Shown piece by piece: positions 1-10,126 of a stretch of 64,000 nucleotides of DNA. Location: NCBI GenBank assembly GCA_029582265.1, contig CM055827.1, positions 124,001 through 188,000 on the forward strand, given 5' to 3'. The first letter of the stretch is position 1. Each line of letters begins with the position of its first letter. The position numbers were made by a program, and so were the translations under genes. The notes under the pieces were generated by a model. The model was not told the DNA's origin, made no database searches, and worked only from the letters and a program-made list of their open reading frames with translations. The stretch comes from Zoroaster sp. YZ-2022 (lineage: Eukaryota > Echinodermata > Asteroidea > Forcipulatida > Zoroasteridae).

Positions 1-163
1 TTAAATAATCAAATATTGCGCAAGTCAACTGTAAAACTATTTAATACTAGACCACAATTGCACGTAGTCTTCCTATAAATGCCCATGCTATTCATCAATT
101 TATTTATTTGCCTAATTTATATTTTTCAGTTATAGGTATTTCAGAATGCTGGTTAAGTGATCC

Positions 164-890
164 AAACATGGGCACTTGAGGATATAACAAACTTGTCCAT
201 TGTAAAATAAAAATATTTGGTAATATTGGAGTCTACGTTCTGCAGCTGTAAACACGACCCCTCCCACGAGTACTTTCCCACTGCCATGCAGTATGCACGT
301 GTTACACTCAATCTCAAATACCTAAATGGGTAAACTGCGGAACACTAACAGTTTTAAAACCTTAACAGGCAATTTTTCTAACGAAAATGAAAACATGGGC
401 AGTTGAGGATATAACAAACTTGTCCATGGTAAAATAAAAACATTGGGTAATATTTTAGTCTACGTTCTGCAGCTGTAAACAATGCCCCCTCTCACGGGTA
501 CTTTCCCACTGCCGTGCTGTATGCACGTATTACACTCGATCTGAACACGCATAACACTCGATCTCAAATAACTAACTGGGTAAACTGCGGATCACCGACA
601 ATTAAAAAACCTCAACATGCGAATTTTCAAACGAAAATGAAAACATGGGCAGTTGAGGATATAAGACACCTGCTGATCATAGTAAAATAAAAACATTTGG
701 AAACGTTTTAGTCTACGTTCCGCAACTGTAAACATCCCCCTATCTGGGTAAACTGCAGATCACTAAAAATTTTAAAACCAAAGGCGAATTTTCAAACAAA
801 AATTTAAATATGGGCAGTTGAGGATATAAAAAAAAAAACTGTCCGTCGTGGACAGAAAAACATTTATAAACTTTTTACTCTCCGTAACAA
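164..890. repeat. Tandem repeat, about 3.5 units of 165-250 bp
   Basis: Units begin with AAACATGGGCAGTTGAGGAT at about 164, 391, 641 and 805. Each contains TCTACGTTCTGCAGCTGTAAAC, quoted here as two shared blocks: a TCTACGTTC block and a GCAGCTGTAAAC block, followed in the longer units by a TTTCCCACTGCC block and GTATGCACGT. The last unit is shortened. No coding potential is seen. The array occupies the place where the pol region of the neighbouring LTR element would be expected, so it may have replaced it by deletion or insertion. Bases 1-163 are AT-rich with nothing recognisable. Confidence 0.8.
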
Positions 891-1025
891 CGACTGAATG
901 ACAGATTTATACCTTGTCTAACCCCACAATGCTTGGGCAGATTTTGTATCGATTTTCTTCGCAAATTGTTTTGGCAACTAACGCCGTTCGAATAGGGTGA
1001 TGGAGACGAACGAAGTGAAGAATCC

Positions 1026-1292
1026 TCACCCAGATGAATTTCTTTCAACGTCCCTCAAAAGAGTAACTGGACAGGTTGGTGAATCAGAACGCTCACCGAG
1101 CGACACAAATCCTTCAGACACAAAAGGCAAAAACTCCTTTCTAATGGACATAATCCTCTTATTTACCTGGTTTATAGGCAAATTGTTATACGATTCACTC
1201 GTAAAAGCCATTTTTCTTTTGCAAGGCAAAACAGTTGGACCTCCTTTCTTACAATAAGCACAAATAAGTTGACCAACATCTGAACTGGACAA
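1026..1292 (-). pseudogene. Retrotransposon gag-pol junction remnant (zinc knuckle and aspartic protease start)
   Basis: A minus-strand open frame of 88 codons. Near its start is C-x2-C-x4-P-x4-C (CAYCKKGGPTVLPC), which has the spacing of a CCHC zinc knuckle but with Pro where His is expected. Further on come PFVSEGFVSL and then LLRD, a layout known from Ty3/gypsy-type gag-pol where LLRD leads into the DTG active site of the protease. Here the residues after LLRD-D are V-E, not T-G, so the protease site is destroyed. The fragment lies downstream, in minus-strand order, of the gag remnant at 1378-2275 and is out of frame with it. It is a dead copy. Assignment rests on motif spacing recognised by eye. 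Confidence 0.6.
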
Positions 1293-1377
1293 TTTGGACT
1301 GTTCACTCTGTGACCGAGATACAACAGTATCAATTTTATAGGCCTTAGGATTTTAATTCTTATGGAAATTCGAGCAA

Positions 1378-2275
1378 TTACCTTTCTGGTAAGTTTTTGT
1401 GCGTCAACACGAAATCATCGGCCAAAACTGCTGCCTTTTCTAAATCGATTACGTGCTGCTGTTCTTCTAAGTGAATTCTCACTAAATAAGGCACACATCC
1501 TTTAAATTCCTCAAGGAGAATAAGCTGCCGCAACTTCTTGAAATCCTGACCAATTTCACGTGATCTACACCAGCGATCAAACGTAGTCATTTTATCATTT
1601 GCAAACTCAACATACGTTTCACTGTCTTGTTTTCTTCTTTCCCGAAACTTCTGTCTATACGCCTCTGGGACGAGTTCATAGGCTTTTAAAATGGTCGTTT
1701 TAACAACTTCATAGTCAGCACACTGATCGAATGATAGAGCTGAATAAACTTCTTATGCCTTACCAACTAGTACATATTGCAAAAGTAAGGTACGGATATC
1801 ATTTGGCCATTGTAAACGATCAGCCACCTTTTCAAAATGAGTAAAGTATTTATCGACTTCTTTTTCTCGAAAAGGTGGTACTAGCTTAATGTATTTATTA
1901 GGGTCAAATTTATTTGCATAAACATGTTGGTCAGACACACCATGTGACAGCTTCAGCTGGGCTAACTGCAATTCACATTCTGCCTTTCGTGTCTGTTGAA
2001 TTTGAATTTCAAGATCCAGTTGCTTTTGCTTAATGGCGGCCTCAGTTTGATTTTCACTATCTGAAAGGTTTGCCACAGATTCTTCCAAAATTTATTCATC
2101 AATAAGGTAATATTACTGCTCTTAAATCTGCCTTTTTCATACTAGATGTTACAGAGATTTTATAATGTTTTGCAACCTCAAATAACTCTGAACGTTTTAA
2201 CTGGAAGACTTTATCTTCAGAGGGATGTTCCTCAAATTCACTAACAAAGTCGTCAATCAAAAATAAGCTTGTCAT
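1378..2275 (-). pseudogene. LTR retrotransposon gag remnant
   Basis: The gag polyprotein packages retrotransposon RNA in the cytoplasm. An ATG at 2275-2273 opens about 60 codons with a SAP-like segment (LKRSELFEVAKHY) and ends in a stop. The frame from 2088 to 1378 encodes a Lys/Gln/Glu-rich coiled-coil-like stretch, then a capsid-type region, and ends with LADDFVLTHK, typical of the SCAN-like gag domain of animal Ty3/gypsy elements. That frame is broken by a single in-frame TAA at 1755-1753, and the N-terminal part is in a different frame. Reverse transcriptase, RNase H and integrase are not seen. The piece is inactive; orientation agrees with the LTR and primer site to its right. Confidence 0.75.
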
Positions 2276-2396
2276 TTTGTTAATATTGCTGGTTTGATAT
2301 CAGATACAAATACAAATCATATAACACATATACACTTCATAACAAATATTTTGTGGACATCTCATTTTAATCTCTTTTCATTTTATTTTATTCCAT

Positions 2397-2414
2397 TTCT
2401 CGGACAAGCCCCCA
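2397..2414 (-). other. Primer-binding site of the LTR element (tRNA-Pro type)
   Basis: Read on the minus strand this is TGGGGGCTTGTCCGAGAA. It matches 15 of 18 positions of the well-known tRNA-Pro primer-binding site that begins TGGGGGCTCGTCC. It lies 4 bp inside the inner edge of the LTR at 2419-2960 and upstream of gag, as expected for minus-strand DNA synthesis initiation. Confidence 0.7.
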
Positions 2415-2418
2415 ATGC

Positions 2419-2960
2419 TGTTACGTGTGAACACGTTACACACGGCAGGTTACACACGGCAGAGAAAAGATATGCAAATTGGTATAAAAACCAACTAACA
2501 AATGCCCAGCAAACCAGCAAACCAGCAATAACAAAGCAAGACGACAAGATATATAAATATTAATCAATATTTAATTACAAATTACACATCACATCAATTT
2601 ACATAAATACAACAAATAATGGCACCAGTCAATCTCGGGAGATGGACCCACACGGAACGATGTCGTCTAAATGATGGCCACGCCGAGACGGCGAACCACA
2701 AGACCAGTGCTGCAACGCCCTCACATCGGGTAGACATGGTGTAGAGAAATCAAGTAGAAACGTCGGGTGTGGCCGACTACGGGGTCCCTCTCCCGAACGA
2801 ACTGACTGATGAGCACCCAGACAATAAAAGGTTGACCCTTTACATACAAAAAACCAGCACACTCACGCGTGGTTGCACATCAACAAAACACACCTGATGA
2901 GTGCATGTGCACCCGGCCGCTTACATAATAAAGAAAAGAAACATTCCTGCAGCCGTAACA
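2419..2960 (-). mobile_element. 5' LTR of a Ty3/gypsy-type retrotransposon
   Basis: A 542-bp segment bounded by the inverted ends TGTTAC at 2419 and GTAACA at 2955-2960, directly next to the primer-binding site. On the minus strand it precedes primer site, gag and protease in the correct order, so this is the 5' LTR. The 3' LTR is not in the window, so divergence between LTRs cannot be used to date insertion. Open frames inside it (for example 2629-2862 minus) are not taken as genes. Confidence 0.65.
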
Positions 2961-3114
2961 ATGATGATGGTCCAGGGACCATAAGTATTTACATTCGCAA
3001 AATTCTCGACCAGGTCTTTATATCTGCCGTGAATGCAACCCTACGTGATCACAACGCAGAACTTCATTGTCGATGTTGATTTCGTCAGCGCAGAACGGTC
3101 ATGTGTGTATAATA

Positions 3115-3370
3115 CACTCACTGGCCATAAGTATTGCAACATTGAAATTCACACCAAAGTTCAGTTTGGAGAACTGTGTTACAATAATTTATTTTATTTT
3201 ATTTACACTACTTAATACTTCTTGAAAGTGCCTGTGTTTTGAAGTCAATGTTCTTTTTTGCTGTTCTTGCATGTAATACACGATCGATGAAACCGGATTA
3301 AATGATCATCTCACCTGTTACTGTAAAGTGCTATTTATGAGCATGTTGCAATACTTTTGGCCAGTGAGTG
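3115..3370. mobile_element. Tc1/mariner-type MITE with 26-bp terminal inverted repeats
   Basis: The ends CACTCACTGGCC... at 3115-3140 and ...GGCCAGTGAGTG at 3345-3370 are inverted copies over 26 bp with one mismatch. TA flanks both sides (3113-3114 and 3371-3372), the target duplication of Tc1/mariner elements. It is 256 bp long and has no transposase. It sits 92 bp upstream of the first ATG of the transporter exon, so it may lie in the 5' UTR, promoter or upstream intron. Confidence 0.85.
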
Positions 3371-3462
3371 TATATTGCGCAAACAGCTAAAGCAGCGTTT
3401 TACGTAATTCAAATTTAAGTTTGGAATATGATTCAAGTAGATCAACTGCTCTTCAAATCACC

Positions 3463-5115
3463 ATGACCGAGAATAGTTATTGCGAGCATCTTCGTCGCTC
3501 CGTCAGCCGAGTTAAAGCTGCTGATGCAGGCTTGGCAGAAACTCCTCTTCAGCGATGTTTATCTGCAGCCGATCTAGCGTTGATGGGGATTGGGGCCATG
3601 GTCGGCTCTGGATTGTACATCTTGACGGGGGTAGTGGCTGGAAATGTGGCGGGCCCTGCTGCTACCTTGTCGTTCTTGATTGCCGGTGTGGCGTGTTTAC
3701 TCACGGCGTTGTTATATACAGAGTGCGCAACGAGATTTCCTCAGACTGGAGGGTCTTACACGTTCACGTACATCAGTCTGGGAGAATTGATGGCGTTTTT
3801 GGTAGGCTGGAATGTTATCGCCACGTGGGTATTCGGTGTTGCGTTCGTGTCTCGAGGATGGAGTGCTTATTTCGACAACATCATTGGTGATCAGATAAGA
3901 AACTTAACCATTGAATATCTTCAGGGTGGGGTTGAATGGAACGTTCCAGTTGTTGCCCAATATCCGGACATCACTGGAGGGGTCGTTGTTTTATTGGCCA
4001 CAATACCCGTTGCACTGGGAACCAGTCTGTCTGCAAAAGCGAATGGCTTCTTTGTCATAGTCAACATATTGACCATAGCTCTCGTGTTTGTCTTTGCCAT
4101 GATACACGCCGACTTCTCATACCTGACAAAGGACGGCTACTTCCCCATGGGTTTCAGTGGTGTTCTTGTGGGTACAGCAGTCTGCTTCGGCTCTGGGTAT
4201 GGAGGTTTTGAAACCATCGCATTCAGTGCCGAGGAGGCCAAGAATCCCAGTACAGGTCTTCCCATCGGTATCATCTCAGCCTTTGTGGTCACGATTCTCA
4301 ACTATATTGCTGGTGTGATTGCTATCACTGTCTTGTCTGAATATCAAAACATCAACCCAAATTCTGCTTTTGTGTCAGCCTTTGAAGGAATCGGTCTGGA
4401 CTGGATGAAATATGTGGTGGGGATTGGAGGATTATGCAGCATGACTGGCAGTATTCTGAATAACATATTCTCTCTTTCAAGGACTATCTTCGCCATGGCA
4501 AGAGATGGTCTCATCCCAGATATCTTTGCTCGAAATAACCGGAAAACCAAGACACCTATTATCGCCACATTGTTTGGCAGTGCTCTGGCAGTTGTTATCA
4601 ACATTTTCATTGACTTTGAGGTCATCATTCAGTTTGTTTCTTTGGGGTCGTTGGCAGATTACATTGTTGTTTCAGTGGTAACGATTTTTCTTCGTTACCG
4701 AGCTCCAGTGAGTGACAGTAACAATAATGAGATTTTGAGAACATCAGACGTCAAAATGGCGAACCTTCCAGAGATTCTCAGAAAGTCTGACGAATCACAC
4801 TGTGAGACGGAGAAAACACGAACACTCGCAAAGCATCCAGGTCAAAGTTCACTGACGAAAATAACTTCATCACGTTGTTGCCGAGTTTCGAAGCAGTGGG
4901 CAATGAAACACCAAACAGCCGTAGTTCTTGCTTCTCTCACCATCCATCTCCTGTTTGAGTTGATCGCCGTGGCTTTGGTGACCTATAAGATAGATAAACT
5001 ACGAATGATTGAGAGCACTGTGGTTTTTGGAGTGGTTCTGAGCAGCGGAATAGCACTGATATCATGTTTTCCTCTACTGGTCTTACCGCGTTACAGCGAA
5101 GGCCTCACCTTTAAG
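3463..5115 (+). CDS. Cationic amino acid transporter-like protein (SLC7A/CAT family), partial, one long exon
   Basis: Codes for the first 551 residues of an APC-superfamily permease that moves amino acids, in this family usually cationic ones, across the plasma membrane. The first in-frame ATG (3463, context ACCATGA) is used; the frame is open slightly further upstream without ATG. Features: GAMVGSGLY near residues 44-52 (broken helix 1, substrate contact); Glu87 in YTECATRFP, at the position of the conserved acidic residue of mammalian CATs; GFETIAFSAEEAKNPS near 250-266; MARDGLIPDIFA; TKTPI. A charged loop (about 425-480) is followed by two more membrane helices. After LTFK the reading frame meets GTAAGG at 5116, a consensus donor in phase 0, just before the C-terminal permease block that the family (about 600-660 residues) normally carries. 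The missing exon is not visible before the gap. No indels are seen. Exact substrate and orthology are unknown. Confidence 0.93.
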
Positions 5116-5121
5116 GTAAGG
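5116..5121 (+). other. 5' splice donor of the transporter exon
   Basis: AAG|GTAAGG. Translation past this point gives 17 non-family residues and a stop, which marks it as intron. Bases 5122-5374 are intron-like with nothing further recognised. Confidence 0.8.
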
Positions 5122-5374
5122 TTATTGTTTTCGGTTTCAAGAGAAGGTACGACATTAATAATTACCTGATTACAGAATTGACGAGCTATTATCCGAAAGT
5201 TAACTTGATGTGAGGAGTTGGTTATGGTTAGGTACTAATCAACCTGAGAAAGTAGTCTAAAGTTCTCTCATTAAAAAACACGAAATAATTGGCACATTTA
5301 CAAGGTTTTTTCACACATTTGTATTTCTCGTAGACTCCGCATTGAGCTGAAACTTTTACAGGTTGTATGTATAG

Positions 5375-5874
5375 NNNNNNNNNNNNNNNNNNNNNNNNNN
5401 NNNNNNNNNNNNNNNNNNNNNNNNNNNNNNNNNNNNNNNNNNNNNNNNNNNNNNNNNNNNNNNNNNNNNNNNNNNNNNNNNNNNNNNNNNNNNNNNNNNN
5501 NNNNNNNNNNNNNNNNNNNNNNNNNNNNNNNNNNNNNNNNNNNNNNNNNNNNNNNNNNNNNNNNNNNNNNNNNNNNNNNNNNNNNNNNNNNNNNNNNNNN
5601 NNNNNNNNNNNNNNNNNNNNNNNNNNNNNNNNNNNNNNNNNNNNNNNNNNNNNNNNNNNNNNNNNNNNNNNNNNNNNNNNNNNNNNNNNNNNNNNNNNNN
5701 NNNNNNNNNNNNNNNNNNNNNNNNNNNNNNNNNNNNNNNNNNNNNNNNNNNNNNNNNNNNNNNNNNNNNNNNNNNNNNNNNNNNNNNNNNNNNNNNNNNN
5801 NNNNNNNNNNNNNNNNNNNNNNNNNNNNNNNNNNNNNNNNNNNNNNNNNNNNNNNNNNNNNNNNNNNNNNNNNN
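5375..5874. other. Assembly gap, exactly 500 N
   Basis: A run of 500 N, a conventional placeholder for a join of unknown size. Open frames drawn across it are meaningless. Confidence 0.99.
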
Positions 5875-5904
5875 ATTTAGATAATTTAACCCTTAAAACG
5901 TGAT

Positions 5905-6345
5905 TGCGTAACGATATAAAATTAAAACAATTGGCGCCGCTAGGATTCGAACCCGGACATACCAGCCTAGAATTGCTCATAATTTGAGCCCAGTGACCAA
6001 CGGTTGCGCCATTTATCGTGTTGGATATTGCAGATGAATTTAATACTTTAAATGTGATTACGTAACGATATAAAATTAAAAAGTCAATTGCTGCTAGGCC
6101 CTGAACTCGTACGTAACAGCCTTAACCGCCTGCACCGACAGCTCTAGTGGACCAACGGCTTGTTTATTTATCCCTTTGGTATTTGGAAAATTGAATTTAA
6201 TACTACTTAAATAAATCGTGATTGCGCGTAACGATATACATAAATTATTAAAAGTCAACTGGCGCTGCTTAGGATTCGAAACCCAGTTGGCCAGCAATTA
6301 ATCACAGTAGCAGGACTGGCGGCATGCGCCACGAATCCTGTTGCG
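5905..6345 (-). repeat. tRNA-like tandem units, outer left block, about 3 copies, minus orientation
   Basis: Three minus-oriented units (about 5930-6015, 6100-6180, 6262-6340) with the B-box-like GGATTCGAACCC. They resemble particular units of the right array (near 12.5, 12.7 and 13.97 kb). The last shares CAGTTGGCCAGCAATT and the CGCCACGAATCCTGTT block with 13967-14045. Orientation flips at about 6350-6400. Confidence 0.75.
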
Positions 6346-6394
6346 TTTGGAGTTTAATTCTAAATTACTTAAATAAATCGTGATTAAGCAATCA

Positions 6395-7519
6395 TATAAA
6401 TGGCGTAAGCCGTTAGTCCACTAGGGGCTGTCAATTGCAGGCAGTTCAAGCTTTAGCCGGTACGGGTTCGAACTCTAGCGGCGCCAATTGACTTTTAATT
6501 TTATATCGTTAGCGCAATCACGATTGTTTCTTTAAGTAGTATTAAATTCATCTCCAAATATCAACCAGGATAAATGGCGCAAGCCGTTAGTCCACCGGGC
6601 TGGGTCAATTGCTGTAATTTCTAGGCTGGTATGTCATCTGAAAGTCGAACTTCAAAGCGGCGCCAATAATAGACTTTTTTAATTTTTACATCGTTAATAA
6701 ATCACGATTTATTAAGTAGTATTAACCATTCATCTGCAACACCAACAGGATAAATGGCAAGTCGTTAGTCCACTGGGCCTGTCAATTACAGGCAATTTAG
6801 GCTTGGCAATGTTCGGGTTTCTGAACTTTGAAGCGGCGCCACTGACTTGACTTTTAATTTTATATCGTTACGCAATCACGATTTATTTAAGTAGTATTAA
6901 ATTCATCTCCAAATATCAACAGGATAAATGGCGCGCCGTTAGTCCACTGGGCTGTCAATTGCAGTTCCAGGCTGGTACGTCCGTTCGAATCCTAGCGGCG
7001 ACAATTGACTTTTTAATTTATATCGTTACGCAATCACGATTATTTAAGTAGTATTAAATTCAATTTTTAAATACCAAAAGGATAAATGGCGCAAATGTTA
7101 GTCCACTAGCTGTCAATTGCAGGCAGTTCAAGCTGGTTGGTACGTACGGGTTCGAATCCAGCGGCGCCAATTGATTTTTAATTTTATATCGTTACGTAAT
7201 CACGATTTATTTAAGTAGTAAACTATCTGCAAATATCAACACGATAAATGGCGCAAGCCGTTAGTCCACTGGGCTGTCAATTACAGGCAATTCTAGGCTG
7301 GTATGTCCGGGTTCGAATCCTAGCGGCGCCAATTGACTTTTTAATTTTATATCGTTACGCAATCACGATTTATTTAAGTAGTATTAAATTCATCTGCAAA
7401 TATCAACACGATAAATGGCGCAAGCCGTTAGTCCACTGGGCTGTCAATTATAGGCAATTCTAGGCTGGTATGTCCGGGTTCGAATCCTAGCGTCGACAAT
7501 TGACTTTTTAATTTTATAT
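6395..7519 (+). repeat. tRNA-like tandem array, left arm, about 7 units of about 168 bp
   Basis: Units start near 6403, 6573, 6752, 6926, 7083, 7247 and 7415. Each has GGCGC...GCGCC ends able to pair, an A-box-like TGGCGCAAGCCG, a B-box-like GGTTCGAATCC, and an AT-rich spacer with CAATCACGATTTATTTAAGT. A convincing cloverleaf does not form: the acceptor pairs over only about five positions and the anticodon arm is irregular. I read it as an old tRNA-derived sequence amplified in tandem with its spacer, not as working tRNA genes. Units match the right array in mirror order through shared private variants. Confidence 0.85.
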
Positions 7520-10030
7520 TGTCAAATTTTAAACTTGTCCAAATATGCTGTAACTCGGTGGCTGTATTCTGCAGACACACAGGTTCATTCTGTGTAATTT
7601 TGAACCGAATCGCAGACAACTTTTTTTCGAGGTGAAAAACTATTAAATGCTTACCCTTGTCGATGTTTCCAAATTTGGCCTAAAATTCACATTTAAAAAA
7701 AATGATTGATACTTGCTGGGGAGACGTAATAGAGTGCCTAGAACCCATTTTTCGTAATTTGAGTCGCCTATCTTTCCAACTTTTTGAGAAAATCAATTTT
7801 TTATGAAAAAATATGGGTAAAATTGTAAAATTTTAAACTTGTCCAAATAGGCTGTAACTCGGTGGCTGTATTCTGCAGACACAGAGGTTCATTCTGTGTA
7901 ATTTTGAACCGAATCGAGACAATTTTTTTGAGTAGAAAAACGACAATGCTTTCCCATTGTCGTTTTCTCCAAATTTGGTCAAAAATTGAATTTTTTTCAA
8001 AATGATTGATAATTCCTGGGGAGACGTAATAAAGTGCCTAGAACCCATTTGTTGTAATTTGAGTCGCCTATCTTTCCAACTTTTTAAGAAATTCAATATT
8101 TTATGAAGAAATATTAATAAATTGTCAAATTTTTAACTTGTCCAAATAGGGTAACTTGGGGGATTCTGCAGACACACAGGTGTTTCGTATTTTGAACCGA
8201 ATCGAGATTTTTTTTTTTTTCGAGGTGAAAAAACGACATCGATTATACTTTTTTTCTTCCAAATTTTTTCCAAAAAATTGACATTTAAAAAATGATTGAT
8301 ACTTTGCAGACAATAGAGTACTAGAACCCATTTGTCGTAATTTGAGTCGTTTTTCCAACTTTGCTAAGAAATTCAATATTTTTATGAAGAAATGGCAAAA
8401 TTGTAAATTTGTCCCTTCCAAATAGGCTGTAACCGGTGGCTGTATTCTGCAGACACAGAGGTTCATTATTCTAATTCTGAACCGAACGGAGACAACATTT
8501 TTGAGGTGAAAAACGACAATGCCCCTTTGTCGTTTTTCCAAATTCTGGCCTAAACCGACATTTAAAAAATGATTGATACTTGCTGGGAGACGTAATAGAG
8601 TGCCAGAACCCATTTTTTTAATTTGAGTCGCCTATCTTCCAACTTTTGAGAAAATCAATTTTTATGAAAAAAATATGGGTAAAATTGCAATTTTAAACTT
8701 GTCCAAATAGGTTCGGTGGCTGTATTCTGCAGACATAAAGGTTATTTCAGTACTTTGAACCGAATCGAGACAATTTTCGAGGTGAAACCCTTCGTTTTCT
8801 CCAAATTTGGCCAAAATTTAACATTGGAACATTGATATTTCTGGGAGATGTAATAGTGCCAGAACTGCATTTTGAGTCGTTTGCAATCCTTTAAAAAATC
8901 ATTTTGAAGAAATATTGTCAATTTAAAATTTTAAACCAAATACTGGTGGTTGTACTCAGACACAGAGGTTCATTCTGTATTTTGAACCGAATCGAGACAA
9001 TTTTTCGAGTAAAAACCCTTGTCGTTTTTTCAAATGGCCTGTTCAATTTGAAAATGATTGATATTGCTGGGAGACAACAGAGTGAGAACCATTTTCGTAT
9101 TTGAGTCGCTCACCAATTTTTGAGAAAATCGTTTATGAAAAATATGGCAATTTTTTAACTTGTTACGGTTGCAACTGCGGTTGTATTTTCTGAGACAGAG
9201 TTTCGGTTGTGGTTTTGAACCGGAATCGAGACAATTTTCGAGTGAAAACGACAATGCTTTCACGCTTTTTTCTCCAAAATCTGGTCAAAATTTTTTAACG
9301 ATTGATATTTCGGGGAGATGTATTAAAGAACCATTTTTTCGTATTTGAGTTATTTTTCCGTCTTTAAGAAAATCATTTTATGAAGAACAGGGTCAAATTG
9401 TTAAATTTAAACTCAGCTCAACAGGCCGGAGGCCGTATTCTGCAGACACGGGTTCATTCTGTGGTTGAACCGAATCGAGACACCTTTTTCGAGGAAAACC
9501 GATACACGTTATTTCGTCGTTTTTTCCAAACTGGCCTGGCTGACATTTAAAAATGATTGATATTGGGAGACGTATTAGAGCGCTCATTTGTCGTTTGAGT
9601 CGCTCATCTTCTTCCAACTTTTAAGAAATTCAATATTTTATGAAGAAAGGGCAAATTGTCGGGCCTTTAACTTGTTCAAGGCTTGGGTGGTGGTTGAGAC
9701 ACAGAGGTATTCCCAGGTATTTTGAATGACACGCCGAGGTGAAAATGAGCCCATTGTCGTTTTTCGAATTTGTCAGGTACCTAATTTTTTGATTGGATTC
9801 GGGAGACGTACAAAGTGCTAGAACCCATTTTTCGTATTTGAGTCGCCTATTTTCCAACTTTAAGAAATTCAATATTTTATGAAGAAACAGGGTAAAATTG
9901 TCAAATTTTAAATAGGTCCAATAAAGGTAACTCGGTGGCTGTATTCTGCAGACACACGGGTTCATTCTGTGTAATTTTGAACCGAATCGGAGACAACTTT
10001 TTTTCGAGGTGAAAAAAACGACAATGGGGT
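7520..10030 (+). repeat. About 10 tandem units of 230-305 bp, left arm of the palindrome
   Basis: Units carry GGCTGTATTCTGCAGACAC, ATTTTGAACCGAATCG, CGAGGTGAAAAACGACAATG, GAGACGTAATAGAGTGCC and TTTGAGTCGCCTATC. Units before about 8.1 kb are near 305 bp; those from 8.1 to 9.95 kb are shorter and full of small deletions compared with the right arm. The junction with the tRNA-like array (7519/7520) is identical to its mirror at about 12316. Open frames here are repeat translations. Confidence 0.85.
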
Positions 10031-10126
10031 TCTAGGCACTCTATTACGTCTCCCCAGCAAGTATCAATCATTTTTTTAAAATGTCAATTTTAGGCCAAAT
10101 TTGGAAAAAACGACAAGGGGTAAGCA
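10031..10126. other. Axis (spacer) of the large inverted repeat
   Basis: The forward unit runs to CGACAATG near 10026 and then switches to the opposite strand with GGGTTCTAGGCACTC. The inverse of the pre-switch sequence resumes near 10127 (CACCTCGAAAA follows). About 100 bp therefore lie unpaired at the centre, present in one orientation only. Confidence 0.7.

Noticed and set aside
3421..3462. TTG start 14 codons upstream for the transporter
   Set aside because: A nuclear animal gene would use the ATG at 3463, which has a good context; the upstream frame is merely open.
5228..5980. 250-codon ORF spanning the first gap, and similar frames over 38634-39203
   Set aside because: They consist mostly of N and are artefacts of translating the gap.
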